In this document: piece after piece, positions 1 through 12,457 of the stretch
Numbering within the stretch: position 1 is the first letter of the stretch
Layout: each line of letters begins with the position of its first letter
NCBI RefSeq assembly: GCF_036588685.1
Contig: NC_086376.1
Span: forward strand, 11,175,911-11,239,910
Direction: 5' to 3'
DNA: 64,000 bases
From: Mytilus trossulus
Taxonomy: Eukaryota > Mollusca > Bivalvia > Mytilida > Mytilidae
Translations under genes and position numbers: made by a program
The notes under the pieces: model-generated
Seen by the model: the letters and a program-made list of their open reading frames with translations, nothing else
Database searches by the model: none
What the model was told of the DNA's origin: nothing

Positions 1-46
1 ACAATCTATCACTAACCATTTCGCATACTGTTAGCAAAGTCTTAAC

Positions 47-1571
47 ATGAGAACCGCCATTGTTTTCGTTGTTTGCTTAATTGGTAAGTGCAATTAACTT
101 ACATGTGACCTGTTCTGTTAAGGAACAGGAATGAATTCCGACTTCAGGCCAGATACACATATTCTTATGAATTCTATTGGACATGTTTTATTGCCAACAT
201 TAAGTATTCGGAAAATAATGTGGTGGAGACTTTCGCCATTTCTGTTACAAGAAATATGATATTTTGAGTTTAATTTTCCAAGGTATCAGTTATTTACGTA
301 CATATATTATTGGTTATAAGAAGATGTGATATAAGTGCCAATGAGACAACTCTCCATCACAGTCACAATTTGTAAAAGTAAACCATTTGCCATGATTAAT
401 ACTAAGCATTGCATACAGCTGGGCGCCTTGTATTGTACATGCTAACCTAGAATGTGTTGTCCAAGATCCGTAATCTGTAGTCAATAATGATACTCTTTCA
501 CACTAAGTAATGAAGACACTATTGTGCATTTGGAACGGATATAATTAATGTTATGATAATACATAGACACTTTGCATCGGCAAACTGATTCGAAATTGTG
601 ACCGTAAATCTGTACAATTTCCAATGATTTTTTTTGATTTTTTTCATATATTTTATTAAGTTGTTGCACTCATTATTGTATAACTTTGAACTTTGATTAC
701 AAAAAAAAAAGACATTGAACTCTTAAAATTCACCGAAGTAAACACCGCGTACATTTTGTATATTAGAAAATGGTAATGGGATAAATTACACCGTTTATTT
801 AAGTTTTCTTTTATATCATATTCCATGTTTATATTACTTGAACCGGGAACATAATTGCGTCCTTCCATTTTATATTCATAGTACAATATATTTCTAACTC
901 TTACAATTTATATTTTTTAATGAAAGAAGAGCACTCCAAGATTTTTTTTATTAAATTGTGTTTTACAGCATATGTTACCGCAGAGACATGTTCAGGCAAC
1001 AATAACTTGGACACACAGTGCTCCCATCTCACTTGTGATCAGGGATGGCATTTGGCCTGTAATAGTGGACAATGTACTTGTGTTCAAAACACCGCAAACG
1101 GTAAGTTTGGAAAACTTGTTTTAGAAAAAATAATTCAATTATAATACATGTAAATTTTATTATTATGTTTCCTGGCTTGGAATATATGTAATTTCACGTT
1201 TTCATCGAATAAAGTCTTGTCTGTTTAAAAACGTGAAACAGCAGTCCACAAATTTCTACTTAAACAACTGTTGAGCATCACGAGTCGAACTACACACCTG
1301 GTTTTAACTATGACGCCCGACAGGGTAAACAATATCTGCTTTACCAGGGGCACATGTAATAAAAACAACAACAAACGCGACACAACGTTTACAAAATTTG
1401 GGTTAGTGAGAATTGCGGCCTTAGTCTTTGCATTTAAACCTTATAGTTTACATATTTTAATAAATTGCAGCTTGTACTACTAAAGCAGAGTGTGATGCAG
1501 TTTCTAACTGGGATTGTCCAATGAACCGTCGCCATTGCATTGATGGTACATGCAGGTGCACCAGATTCTAG
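47..1571 (+). CDS. Cvsi-like 12-Cys secreted serine protease inhibitor, gene A (3 exons)
   Basis: Exons 47-83, 969-1100 and 1471-1571 join in phase (all introns phase 1, GT-AG) into an 89-residue secreted protein. Exon 1 plus the first codons of exon 2 give a signal peptide (MRTAIVFVVCLI..., likely cleaved after VTA, residue 17). The mature part has 12 cysteines spaced C-x9-C-x4-C-x7-C-x4-C-x-C-x7-C-x5-C-x7-C-x6-C-x4-C-x-C, six per exon, and ends in CRCTRF. Twelve cysteines in a secreted peptide of about 70 residues fits the bivalve cvSI (MEROPS I84) inhibitors of subtilisin-type proteases; that match is from memory of the family, and inhibition is inferred. Closest paralogue is gene B (exon 3 almost identical). 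The ATG is the only one before the signal peptide; the promoter lies left of the window. AATAAA occurs at 1659-1664. Alternative: another class of cysteine-rich defence peptide. Confidence 0.78.
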
Positions 1572-1759
1572 TTTACTTGGACCTCGAATGAAAGAAAATC
1601 ATTACCGATCATTCATTCATCTTTATCTGTTACCTAACATATTTCGAATTAGAGAACGAATAAAGATGTCACAATATGTTTTTCTTTTTCAAAAAAATAT
1701 TTCCAATATTGATTTAAAACCTCAGCAAAGTACATACACTATATATATATTTTTTTGTA

Positions 1760-1905
1760 GCACTTCGATGTTTCTGTTGTTTCCTTGTTTTTCTCCTGTA
1801 TTTGATGTGTTTTCCTCAGTTTATTTTTAACCCTAATTTGTTTTTTCTCCATCGCTTTATGACTTTCGAACAGCGGTATTCTATTGTTGCCTTTGTTTCA
1901 ACCGT
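1760..1905 (-). repeat. Dispersed repeat, GGCAACAGTRGTATRCCG family
   Basis: On the minus strand this stretch carries the GGCAACA...TATRCCG...CATAAATCGAT core. Related copies occur at 2705-2815 (-), 17505-17665 (+), 19110-19245 (-), 53595-53720 (+) and 55195-55375 (+). Confidence 0.5.
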
Positions 1906-2704
1906 TAGAGAATATTTTCAATAAAATTTAAATCAAATACTTATGAAGTGAAAAGCAAAAAAAGCATAGCTTATCTTCCTGCTTTCGCATCATTTGTTAT
2001 TTTAAACTAATGATAGCACAGTCAGAATTCTACCGCGTTAAAATTATCTCCCAATTATGCCACCTAATTTTTAATGCTGAAAATGAAAGTCACTGTTGGG
2101 ATGAGGCGCTATCAATTAAGGTCCTGAAAACCTATTAATCGATCTAAATGTCATTGTTACGATTATAACATGGTAGTTGTTTTGTTACAGACAAATGTAT
2201 CGTATGGGATCATGATTCAATTCATTATACAGTCACTGGAAATAAGTATATCATACAGACAAGTTTAAACCAGTGACAACCATACTATATATATATACCC
2301 TCTGGATCTCAGAGTGATAATATACTTCAAATTATTGATACTAAAAAGGAAATTCTGATAAATATCTTGATCTTTTCCAAATATTGACACAAATGGATGA
2401 CTTTAAACTAGAACCTATGATAAATGTGAAAATTTCAACTTTTCAATTTTCAATCTTCCAGTTATCAGCAATAACATTTTATCTGCTCAAAATTTGCTCA
2501 ATTGATTCGTTAACTAGTGTATGTTCAAACTATGCGAACTTCATTAGCCGGGATAGGCTCCTTACAATAAATACTGCTTCACATCTCACTTCATAAGTTT
2601 TAAGGTCGACATCACGAATTGGTTGACCTATAAGACGTGTATGTGTCTTAACTCACTATCAATCACAGTCTTCGTTAGACCTTTATAAATCATATTAGTC
2701 GTCT

Positions 2705-2815
2705 TATACGTTTCCCTCAGTTTAAGTTTGTAACCGGATTTGTTTTTTCTCTATCGATTTATGAATTTTGAACAGCAGTAAACTACTGTTACCTTTATTT
2801 ATTTGTAATGTTAAC
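2705..2815 (-). repeat. Dispersed repeat, GGCAACAGTRGTATRCCG family
   Basis: Minus-strand copy with the TATCGATTTATGA and GAACAGCAGTA signatures seen from the plus side. Confidence 0.5.
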
Positions 2816-3004
2816 GATTGTATACTATTCCCCATTGTGAAATTTTCACTACATTTTGATTCGCAGGGCTGGTGATGTATGCATGTCAAGAGAAGCTTAC
2901 CAATGGTCATTTTAATTATTCATGTCATTCTTATTTGCTTATGTACTTTGTCTTTAGAGTTTCTATATGGCTTTTTTTTTGTGGAAATAGTTATTTGTCT
3001 TATA

Positions 3005-3250
3005 TTAATTAAGATCATAACACAAAATTGACTGCTGCCCTATTTTTGACAATTTTACCTCATATGTTTGTTATGCTCACGCACTGTTGTCAATATAATA
3101 GGAATGTTATGCGACTGTCATACACGTGAGAGGTTAAGCTAGCTGTAGAAACAGGTTTAATCCACCAATATCTACACAAGGAAATGTCCGTACCCAGTCA
3201 GAAATTATGGAATAAGTATTTTTCTGTATACGTTTAATGAGTTTGAGCTA
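3005..3250 (+). repeat. Dispersed repeat, TAGCTAGCTATARAACCAGGTT family
   Basis: Contains ACTGCTGCCCTATTTTTGAC, the GCGACTGTCATA block and the AACAGGTTTAATCCACC block. A better copy is at 4680-5000; further copies at 10375-10470, 22425-22525 (+) and 12275-12430, 12849-13005, 17845-17945, 38130-38325, 43565-43650, 49180-49290, 53790-53875 (-). Confidence 0.6.
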
Positions 3251-3434
3251 CTGATTGTACCATTTGATAAGTTTTTTTTTAATTTGTTAAATAAGTATTA
3301 CCAATCATCAATCTATTTTTCTAGAAAATATCCCTGTTAACAGTGTGCCAAAGCTACAACCATGTACACCATCAAAAGGATAAGATATCGGAGACACGAA
3401 CACAGTTATTAAAAAAAGAAAACATTTTTTTTTA

Positions 3435-3791
3435 ACTCATAATAGATACCAGGACTAAATTTAGTATACGTCAGACGCGCGTTTCGTCTACAAAAGACTC
3501 ATCAGTGACGCTCGAATCGAAAAAGTTAAAAAGGCCAAATAAAGTACGAAGTTGAAGAGCATTGAGGACCAAAATTCCTAAAAGTTTTGCCAAATACAGC
3601 TAAGGTAATCTATGCCTGAGGTAGAAAAGCCCTAGTATTTCAAAAAATTTAAAAATTTGTAAACAGTAAATTTATAAATATAACCATATCAATGACAATT
3701 CATGTCAGCACAAAAAGTGTTGACTACTGGGCTTGTGTTACCCTCGCGGAAATAAATCTCCACCCGCAGTGGCATCGACCCAGTGTTTGTA
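3435..3791 (+). repeat. Dispersed repeat, GCGCGTTTCGTCTAC family (near full length)
   Basis: Starts near ATACCAGGACTAAATTTAG and runs through GCGCGTTTCGTCTACAAAAG, the GAAGAGCATTGAGGACC block and a tail with GTGGCATCGACCCAGTG. About a dozen partial copies lie in the window on both strands. I know it as a very common mussel repeat; the mobile-element class is not clear from this window. Confidence 0.7.
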
Positions 3792-3792
3792 A

Positions 3793-3890
3793 ATAAACTC
3801 ATTATAGATACCAGGACTAAATTTAGTATACGCCTGACGCGCGTTTCGTCTAGTATTTCAAAACATTAAAAAATGTGTACACAGTGTAGA
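3793..3890 (+). repeat. Partial second copy of the GCGCGTTTCGTCTAC repeat, head to tail
   Basis: The head (ATACCAGGACTAAATTTAG ... GCGCGTTTCGTCTA) restarts directly after the tail of the copy at 3435-3791 and then jumps to an internal part, so this is a tandem but internally deleted copy. Confidence 0.6.
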
Positions 3891-4254
3891 AGGATCTAGT
3901 TAAGGTTTGCTTTTGAATATTTTCACGTAATGGAATAAGAGACGATTGTACATGCATTGATTTTTACAAGCGAAAGGGAACGCGTGCTTTTCTTATATTC
4001 ACCTTTTCATTGCTGATTCGAAGGTCTAGCGAAGAAATATAAATTATATTAACGTCAAATATTGATCTATGAGTTCTAACAGCTACTATAAAATCTATTT
4101 CAAAGCCAATCGTACATTCTAGAGGAATAAAAGAGAGGCAAACAAATTCAAAGGAACATACAAACTCAAAAATTAAAAAAAGATTGAAAATAAAATCACA
4201 ACGGAATGGCAGCCAACATATAAATGATTTCAACATCAACACTTGGGGCACTTC

Positions 4255-4435
4255 GTTTTAAAGTTTATATGTGAGCAGCAACCCTCAATTAAGGAAATCA
4301 TGAACGAGAATGAAGTACCAACTGAGAGATATATACTCCAAATGCAGGGTCTGATGAAAAGTTGCCACAAAAAAGTTGAAAGTTCACAATTGGTAACTTA
4401 AATCACCGCCTTTGTCGTCAGGTTTTGTTCTCATT
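4255..4435 (+). repeat. Dispersed repeat, GTGAGCAGCAACCCTC family
   Basis: Shares GTGAGCAGCAACCCTC, the ATACTCC...TGCAGG block and GAAAGTTCACAATTGG with 20925-21165. Confidence 0.55.
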
Positions 4436-4494
4436 TACCCTTGTTGGAAATTATAAAAAGTAAGTCCAAGATATGAGGCAGAACTGAATTTAAA

Positions 4495-4625
4495 AAAAAA
4501 AGATGTGGTATTATTTCCGATGAGACAACTCTTTACAAGTGACCAAATGACACAGAAATTAACAACAATATGTCACCGTAACCTTTAACAATGAGCAAAA
4601 CCCATTACGCATAGTCAGAATTTGT
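4495..4625 (+). repeat. Dispersed repeat, GATGAGACAACTCTTTAC family
   Basis: Contains the GAGACAACTCT block, CAAATGACACAGAAATTAAC, and CAATGAGCAAAACCCAT ... CGCATAGTCAG. The same order is found at 42430-42575 (+); fragments lie at about 320-360, 15890-15960, 39440-39480, 43800-43860 and 46930-47040. Confidence 0.6.
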
Positions 4626-4679
4626 TTGTTTTTACAGTGATTTAGAACTTTATTTTTTTGTTTTACAGTGATTAATATT

Positions 4680-5000
4680 CTAACACAACTTTGACTGCTG
4701 TTCTCTTATTTTTGACATTTTTACCTATTATGTCTGTTTGTTTTATTCACACATCGCTGTCCATATACTGTATTGTAGTGCGACTGTCATAAAAACGAGA
4801 GGTGTAGCTACCTATAAAACCAGGTTTTAACCACCGTTTTCTACATGAGAAAATTACTGTAAAAAGTCAGGAATATGACAATTATTATTCATCCGCTTGA
4901 TGTGTTGGAGCATTTAATATTGACATTTGATTACGGATTTTAGTTTTGAATTTTCCTCGGAGCTCGGCATTTTTGTTTTTTTTCTTTTGTAGCCGTTATT
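4680..5000 (+). repeat. Dispersed repeat, TAGCTAGCTATARAACCAGGTT family
   Basis: Carries TTTGACTGCTGTTCTCTTAT, the GCGACTGTCATA block, AAAACCAGGTTTTAACCACC, AAAAGTCAGGAATATGACA and the closing TTTTCCTCGGAGCTCGGC. Longest copy of the family in the window. Confidence 0.6.
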
Positions 5001-7365
5001 CAAAGTTCGATGAACTTGACGAATGTATCATATTAACCTAAGTTTTAACATGTTCTTTTAGACTAAAATACATTAGTTGTACAACTGCTTTGTTTTTTGT
5101 TATTACAACGCTTACCCGTGCTATGTAAGGGTTTGTGCGTTCACAAACATGTTAGTCTCACAACATTGTTTATGTACATATACCTAGTCAGGAGCCTGCA
5201 ATGTAATGGTAGCCATTGGTCATGTCTGTTTTATTTGTTTTTCTTAAATTGTTTCATGAAAAATGTGGCACTGAGTTTGTTTTCGTTTGATTTGATTCAC
5301 ATTTCTAGTTTCGGGGCTGTTTAAAGCCGACTATATGGTATTAGTTTGACATATTGTTCAAGGATGTAAGGTTGCCTATAACTGCTTATATCCACTTCAT
5401 TTAAACTGCAATGGATACTTGTTCTTTGGCAATCATACCACATTACCTTATTTGTATATTGAATTGCAGTTCTATATTCATTAAAATATCGTAATATCTT
5501 GCTTATTTACAACCCTCAAAAACCGATGCTGCAAGGTTTGCAGATAACAAAGATCTTAGATAACTGCAATAGTAACCGTTGAGTTTATATGGTTATTTTC
5601 TGTGTGAAGTACTTATATATAAATCTTTTGATTTATAAGTCCATATCAAAACATTTGCCATAGCCATTAGGTATATTCGTTGTTTTTGAAAAAAAGATAA
5701 TTAATATGTATTTATCCAAAGTGTTCATTGACTCTCGTGAACTTTAATTGGAACTTGAAACTTCTATATTCGAGCATCATTGATAATTTTTAAAGACGAA
5801 ACTCGTGTCTTGCATCAAATATATGTATTTGATAAGTTATGAAGGGGAAAGCGTCAATACGGTTTCCATTACTAGTAACAGAAGAGAGTTTTATCCGCTT
5901 TCTTTTAAGAGGTTGAGTAAGATACAACATCAGGTTAAACCCAGCATTTTCTTTGGAATATGCCTGTACCAAGTAAAAAATATGACAAATGTTTGGTTGA
6001 AAAAGAATGCTTTTGTCAGTTTTTAAAATTACTTTTAAGTCTTGTATTTCTGTTATACTTTTGTATTTTCTTCATTTATTTTTTTCCAAATTTAATAATC
6101 TAGTTTACAAACACAAACTTGTGATAATTTATAGGTCAATATATAACAGCACTTATAGTCAAGGAATAATTTTCAAAACTGGAATGAAACCTTTTCTTTA
6201 AATCTCGTCCATTACTAAGTTAGAAGATATATTAAATGCACGACATTAAGAAAAAATTTGTGCCTACAACAGGATTTCAGCTGTCAAAGAAATCGTCTTT
6301 ATCTAAAATCTAAAAAAAAGAAAGAAAAACATACTGTCTTTTTTTATATACCTTTCGTTTTGTTTCTCAACATACTTATATCGATTCGTTGTTTTTTACA
6401 TTCGCATCGGCCTATTTCATTTTAAATCGCTTGGTTTTGTTTTCAAATTTTATGAACCTTACTTTATTTGATCGTGAAATTGTTTAGGTTTTAGCAATAC
6501 AAAGCATACTACTAGAATGCCGAAGAATAAGGTTGTTTGTGATTGGGTTTTCGAACTTTACAACTACTTTCAAGCTATTTTAATATATAGGTACATATAT
6601 TTTACTGTTCTTAATTTGTACTAGAAATTAAAGTACTACAGATTTCTGGTTACACTTTTACAGTTATGATTTTCAAACATGGAATATTGTGATCACTGTT
6701 GATATTATTTCTGTACCAACATTTTTAGTATAAATCCAATACTGCAATATACAGTAATCAAGATATTACAACAATTTTAAAGTAAAAAATAGTACTAAAT
6801 ATTAAAGATAAATCTCCAGTACTACAGATTTTTAGTACAGAAATAGTACCTTTGCAAAAGTAAGGAGCTGTAATTTCGATGCAAATTGTTTAAAATTCAT
6901 ATGATCTGTCAGATAAATTATTATTCGTACTAGAACTAACAATATATTTGGTATACCTCTCGTCTAAACTGAAAATAATTATGTCAGCGACATCAGAAAA
7001 CATGATGCACTAGTGCAAAAAGTCAGGTATTCATAATTTAAAAAGAAAACGACCAAACCATGAAGTAAATCAATTCATAACCCTAATTCCTCTAACGAAA
7101 CACCCCCCCCCCCCCCAAACTAACCAAACAGAGATATCACATGTCATTGTTTTGAAAACAAGAATTGACATTTGCCTTGTTACTGTTAATTGTCAAGGTA
7201 AAGTAAAATACTTTTTTTGTTTATTTTGATTCGTGATTTATCTTATAATTATATGTACTGATGACGAGGGTCGTTCCGTAATTAATGTGAAGCAGTTACT
7301 ATTATAGACAAACCGTGACATCTTAATCTATGTGAAGGCACGATACAGACTTCCAGTATTTCTTT

Positions 7366-7371
7366 TATAAA
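7366..7371 (+). promoter_or_regulatory. TATA box of inhibitor gene B
   Basis: TATAAA lies 50 bp upstream of the ATG of gene B (7421), a fitting distance for a core promoter with a short 5' UTR. Genes C and D have TATA boxes at about the same place. Confidence 0.55.
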
Positions 7372-7420
7372 GATTAAAATCCTGAACTTTCACAAATACT
7401 TGTTTTATTACATAACAACA

Positions 7421-9781
7421 ATGAAGACTGCAATTGCTTTCCTAGCTGTCTGTATTTTGGGTGAGTAGCAAGTTTATATGTTGATATTTAACGATGTAAA
7501 AAAATATTTTGTTTTTAAGTGTTGGAAAGATGGAGTTTCCTTCAAACAGACATAATAATATGGAAACAGTCTCATGCTAAGTTCGTTTCAGCATTCCTCG
7601 ATAACTAAGCAGAACAAAATGTCAAATAGGAAAAGCTTTAGAGGTTTAACACTTCATTTAAATACTTCATTTCTCAACTACATAGGTTAGACATTGAAAT
7701 ATGTTTCTTTGAAGTAGGTGTGGAAGATACCAAAAGGGACAAGCAAACTCGTAGATCAAAATCAAACTGACAACGACTAAAAAAGAAAAAGACAAACAGA
7801 CAAGTAATAGTACACAAGGCACAACAAAGAAAACTCAACATTGAGCAACACGAACCCTACCATAAACTGGGGGTGATCTCAAGTGCTCCGGGAGGATTAG
7901 CAGATCCTGCTCCACATGAAAATGTCCATTGTTAATAATGTGGAATAAACTCGTTTTTTATGCATTCTTTATTTATTTCTTTTCTTCCTGTTTCATGTAC
8001 TCGAACTAAGAACTGGCATCCTTTATTTCTTATAATTCTCATAACAAACCTTTGACAAAGACCAACCATTATATACATTTATTTAGTGTTACTTGGCTAA
8101 TCAGTTTATTTTGGTTTCAGTAATTTTTTTAAGTTTGTTTTTTCAATTCTATTGTTAACATTGTTTTAAATGAAACGATTATTTACAGCTTTAGTTACTG
8201 GAGAACCATGTACAGGTAACACAAACTTGGACACTCAGTGCTCTCATCTGAATTGTGAATCTGGATGGCATTTAGCCTGTAATAATGGCCAGTGTACTTG
8301 TCTTCAAAACATTTCAAACAGTAAGTTGTAACACATTTGTATAGTACTTTTGATAACTATTGATATGCTGTTTAGAGTTTTCTACCAAATAAGTCTCAAT
8401 ATGGGTAAAATCGACTGGAAATGCACAAATCAGTCAGTAGAGAGACTGGATTATACTTAGATACATGTCTAGTAAGTTGTTTACTACAATAATAACTAAC
8501 AACAGTTCCTAATAATATTCTCCAAATCATTACTGTTTACATTTATTTGGCATTTTTAATTTTTGGGATTCGAGCGTCACTGATGAGTCTTTTGTAGACG
8601 AAATGCGCGTCTGGCGTATATACTAAATTTAGTCCTGGTATCTTTGATGAGTTTTTTTTTACAGAAAAATAATGGTAAACCCGTTTTTCATCTCTTTTTT
8701 GGGGGGGAGGAAGGGTCTGAAGCAATATTATTAAAACACCTCATTTATTCAAATAATATAATTGTGTGATATCCCTATTTAGAAGGTTTAAAACAATAAT
8801 CTGGAATAATAACCACTTTTCTGGATATAAATGTTATCAATGTTTATAATATGTTATCAAAGGTACCAGAATTGTTTTTTAATACGCCCGACACGCGTAC
8901 ATACAAAAGACTCATTAGTGACGCTCAGATCAAAATAGTTTTAAAGGCAAACAGAGCATTGAGGACCCAAAATCTCCAAAAATTCTGCAAAGTACGTTTA
9001 AGGTTATATATGCTTGGGATAAGAAAATCCTTAGTTTTATCGAAAAATTCAAAAAAAAAATTGTTAACAGGAAATTTAGAAAAATAACCATACAATTGAT
9101 ATTTCTTGTCAACTCCGAAGTGCTGACTACTAGGCTGGTTATACTCTCTATTCGCTTTTTGAAAAAAATGAGTGAGTTGAGAATAATAAGAATGAGGAAG
9201 TTAGGATTAAAATCTTTCAAAGAGTATTTAAGGTATAAAGGAATTTTGAAAGAAATACATGCGCTTGCTATTTTATTAAATATTTACCTTTAGGTGGTAC
9301 CCAACACCTTAACAAAAATTAATTTGGCTCGTTTAATTTTCATGAAATTTTGACAAAGTATTTACTTTGACCCTTTCACAAAAGTATGAAAGTTTCAAAA
9401 CTTTTGAACCAACCGTTTTATCAGAAAAATTATACTGGTTATATAGCAGTTTGACAAACAGTAATCTCCCTATAGTGTTAGGTACCACCTTACAACTTGT
9501 TTTATGTTTAATGCTCTTGGTTAGATTAGTATCCATATGTACGGTTAACTTTGTCATTTTACCAGTATAGATGTAGTTGTAAAGATAATTAACAATGATT
9601 TCACCTGCCTGAATGTTATGTTATACAGTGTCCGTCAGTAAACTTTTTTAATAGAAAATCAAATGTTTTATTTTTTATAGCTTGTACTACTAAAGCAGAG
9701 TGTGATGCAGTATCTAACTGGAACTGTCAAATGAACCGTCGCCATTGCATTGATGGTACTTGTAGATGTAGCAGATTTTGA
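7421..9781 (+). CDS. Cvsi-like 12-Cys secreted serine protease inhibitor, gene B (3 exons)
   Basis: Exons 7421-7460, 8189-8320 and 9681-9781, all joined through phase-1 introns, encode 90 residues. The signal peptide begins MKTAIAFLAVC and probably ends at VTG (residue 18). The mature part has 12 cysteines with the same spacing as gene A. Exon 2 has the same length as in A (132 nt) and exon 3 the same 101 nt; exon 3 differs from A mainly at D/N, P/Q and T/S positions plus silent changes. It is expected to act outside the cell as a protease inhibitor of the cvSI type (family knowledge; function inferred). A TATA box lies 50 bp upstream; AATAAA at 10007-10012 may be the poly(A) signal. Intron 2 carries repeat copies at 8548-8650, 8862-9160 and 9290-9500. 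Confidence 0.8.
7720..7935 (-). repeat. Dispersed repeat, CCATGGCGTTGTCAGTTT family
   Basis: Minus-strand copy in intron 1 of gene B, matching the family at 11925-12130 (+), 20600-20830 (-), 34160-34320 (+) and 56515-56780 (-): GACAAACAGACAA, CGAACCCTACCA and GCAGATCCTGCTCCA blocks. Confidence 0.6.
8548..8650 (-). repeat. GCGCGTTTCGTCTAC repeat, head fragment
   Basis: Reverse-complement head: GAGCGTCACTGATGAGTC, GTAGACGAAATGCGCGTC and CTAAATTTAGTCCTGGTATC, inside intron 2 of gene B. Confidence 0.7.
8862..9160 (+). repeat. GCGCGTTTCGTCTAC repeat, diverged copy
   Basis: Begins GTACCAGAATTGT, keeps CATTAGTGACGCTCAGATC, GAGCATTGAGGACCC and the GTCAACTCCGAAGTGCTGAC tail. Intron 2 of gene B. Confidence 0.65.
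9290..9500 (+). repeat. Dispersed repeat with GGTACC(C/T)AACACC ends
   Basis: Starts GGTACCCAACACCTT and ends GTGTTAGGTACCACC, so the ends are short inverted repeats. Internal TTTAATTTTCAT and TACTTTGACCCTTT blocks match 30085-30475 in intron 2 of gene D. Confidence 0.55.
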
Positions 9782-11883
9782 TTTGATTAAATTGTACACT
9801 CACAAAATTTACATTTTTTTATTCTGTGGATTTAAAGACCAAAGTTGTATCATTTGTATACGAATCTATCGAGCTTTGTTCATATATTTAATTAACAAAA
9901 TCTTTTTATTATTTAATCAAACTTAGAGAAAAAACAATAGCTGTGTTGAATATATGCTTAGGAGAGAAATTTGTTTTTGTTTGAATAATTTTAACTTTTC
10001 ATTCTCAATAAATACCAAGAAAAACAACGTTTCGATATTATTTCATGTCAGGTTTAGACGTACCGATCACTGGGGTGGTGATAACATGTTAAGTCAACCA
10101 GCAATTGCATCGCTCAGTGATTTGACCTCATCAAGGATACAAGACTTATAAATTGTTACACCAAACAAGCTTTGCGTCAACATAAGTTTTATCAGTCGCA
10201 CTCGAATCCGAGAACAGCTGGAAGGCGAAATCGAGTATGAAAGAGAAGATATTAGCAGTTGGAACGAATGATATGAAAGTTTTATTAAGGCTAAATAAAT
10301 TTAACAGATTTTCGAAATGAAAAATATTAATTGTATAACTTTTTTAATTTGTATTTTATCAATTGGAAGGTTTCGCTAACTATAGAACCAGGTTTAACCC
10401 ACTATATTTATCGAGAAAATGTCTGTCCCAAGTCAGGAATACAGGAATATATGTGTTGCACTTGTTCTGTTGATTAATAGCAAACTTTTTGAGTAAGCCA
10501 TTTGTGTCATACTTGTTTATGCTGTGTGAAGTTTACTGATTATGCTGTAGTTCAGCCTTAATGTTTGTAATTGATATTGGTAATGATTGGGGGTTTAAAA
10601 TATTTAACTTTCGCTATAACGATTTGGTTGACCAATATTGAAAATCGGTGTGAACAGAATTTCGTAACGGTCAACCAACACATGATGGCATCCACAACAG
10701 TTTTCAAAGGTATGATTTCAACTTCGTCTTGTAAGTCTTGATGTTAGTCAAGATATGAAGCCTTATGATTGTACAAAATAACAATATTGTGGTGTTCAAT
10801 GAAACATTTCTGTTATTTCTATGAATCTATGAACTCGCGCGAGAAAAAAGTAATGTATCGGTTAAATAATGTCAGTGGCAAAGCACTGATTACTAGGCAA
10901 GTAAATTACAGTTCATTTTAATTCAAAATGAGTTCAGTCTTTTAATAAATTCACTATATTTTCTATATTCATTTTAGACATTACAGTTCAAATTCGTTTT
11001 TATAGTATTTTGTAAATAAGATATATTGCTATCAGTACTTTTACAGTATATTACTCAAGACCTAATTAAGGCACAATCTGACATGCTAAAATAGAAAAAC
11101 TATTTTTTTAACCATCTCAACTGAAAGCAGTAAAGAATATTTTTGTATCTGCAAATGGTGCATTAGATTGACACTGTTCGTTTTTCTAACATTATTTGGT
11201 ATCTGCATCATTTTTGGCGGACTTCTACTGAAATATTTGTTAAAATGAAAATGACTGTATTCTTATAATATACGATTGCAATCTGATGTTAAAACAAGTG
11301 AGAAACCGGGTATTGAAATCACATGTTGATCTTTACGTTGATAAAAAGGACTATTGCCCACTTACGTACAGGGCACATGACCAACAAATATGTTGACGAT
11401 ATTAATATTACGTGTATTCCATGTTTTAATCACTTATAACGTTTTGTCAGTTTCTTACTGAATATTTTACTTTGTCTTCTTTTACTATCATTACCAGCAC
11501 TCATTGGCCAAAATATAATAAACTGAATATAACATGCAATTTATCATCTCTCAAAGTGTAGTTTTATTTTGCATACAAACACTTGTGAATATCGAACGAA
11601 ACAATTGAAAGTTATTGAGACATATATTCATCAATTACCGAAGGACAATGGTGTAAGCAACTACAGATTAAAAAAATATATCCTATACAATATATTAAGC
11701 AATAATAGGAGCCAGAATGACAAAATATTGACAATGAAAGAACAAAACCAAACTCAACCAATTTGGTGATAAATACTTCATTTGCAGGTCGTATAAGATC
11801 GTATAAGAATCTTACAACAAAGGAAAGACAAGTTCATTGTGGGATTATTGACGCATATCTTATGTCGTTAAACTAACTTCTTA

Positions 11884-12457
11884 GTTAACCCTTTCTGTCG
11901 ATATGACGCCTTAGACAAGATGCAATGCCGAACTTTATCTTCTTACCCTTCTGGAGCACCTGAGAACACCCCTAGTTTTTGGTGGGGTTCGTGTTGTTTA
12001 TTCTTTAGTTTTCTCATGTGTACTATTGTTTTTCTGTTTGTCTTTTTCATTTTTAGCCATGGCGTTGTCAGTTTGTTTTAGATTTATGAGTTTGACTGTC
12101 CCTTTGGTATCTTTCGTCCCTCTTTTATCTGGGGTATCATTTAATTCTGTTTCAACGGGATATATATGTGATCTTATGGGAAATCTTATGTTACCTAGAG
12201 ATCGTTTAGCTAAATGTTGAACAAGACGCTTGAAAGTAAAATCATAACAATAATGAATTCAGAGGGAAAATTTAAAGCAGAAAGTCCCTACTCAAATGGC
12301 AAAATCAAAAGCTCAAACACATGAAACGAGTGGATAACAACTGTCATATTCCTACCTTGGTACAGATATTTTCTTATGAAATAAATGTTGAATGTAACCT
12401 GGTTTTATAGCTAGCTAAACCTCTCACTTGTATAACAGTCTCATAACATTTCATTAT
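11884..12457 (+). repeat. Tandem duplication, first 574-bp unit
   Basis: Unit running from GTTAACCCTTTCTGTCG to ...TTTCATTAT. It is followed at once by a second copy that reads the same throughout by eye. It embeds the CCATGGCGTTGTCAGTTT repeat on the plus strand and a TAGCTAGCTATARAACCAGGTT repeat on the minus strand. Confidence 0.9.

Larger units (their letters stand above)
1572..7420. other. Gene-free stretch with dispersed repeats
   Basis: No convincing coding exon. It holds parts of several mussel-type repeat families (around 1760-1905, 2705-2815, 3005-3250, 3435-3890, 4255-4435, 4495-4625, 4680-5000) and a C homopolymer near 7104-7118. The short ORFs here do not resemble proteins I know. 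Confidence 0.6.
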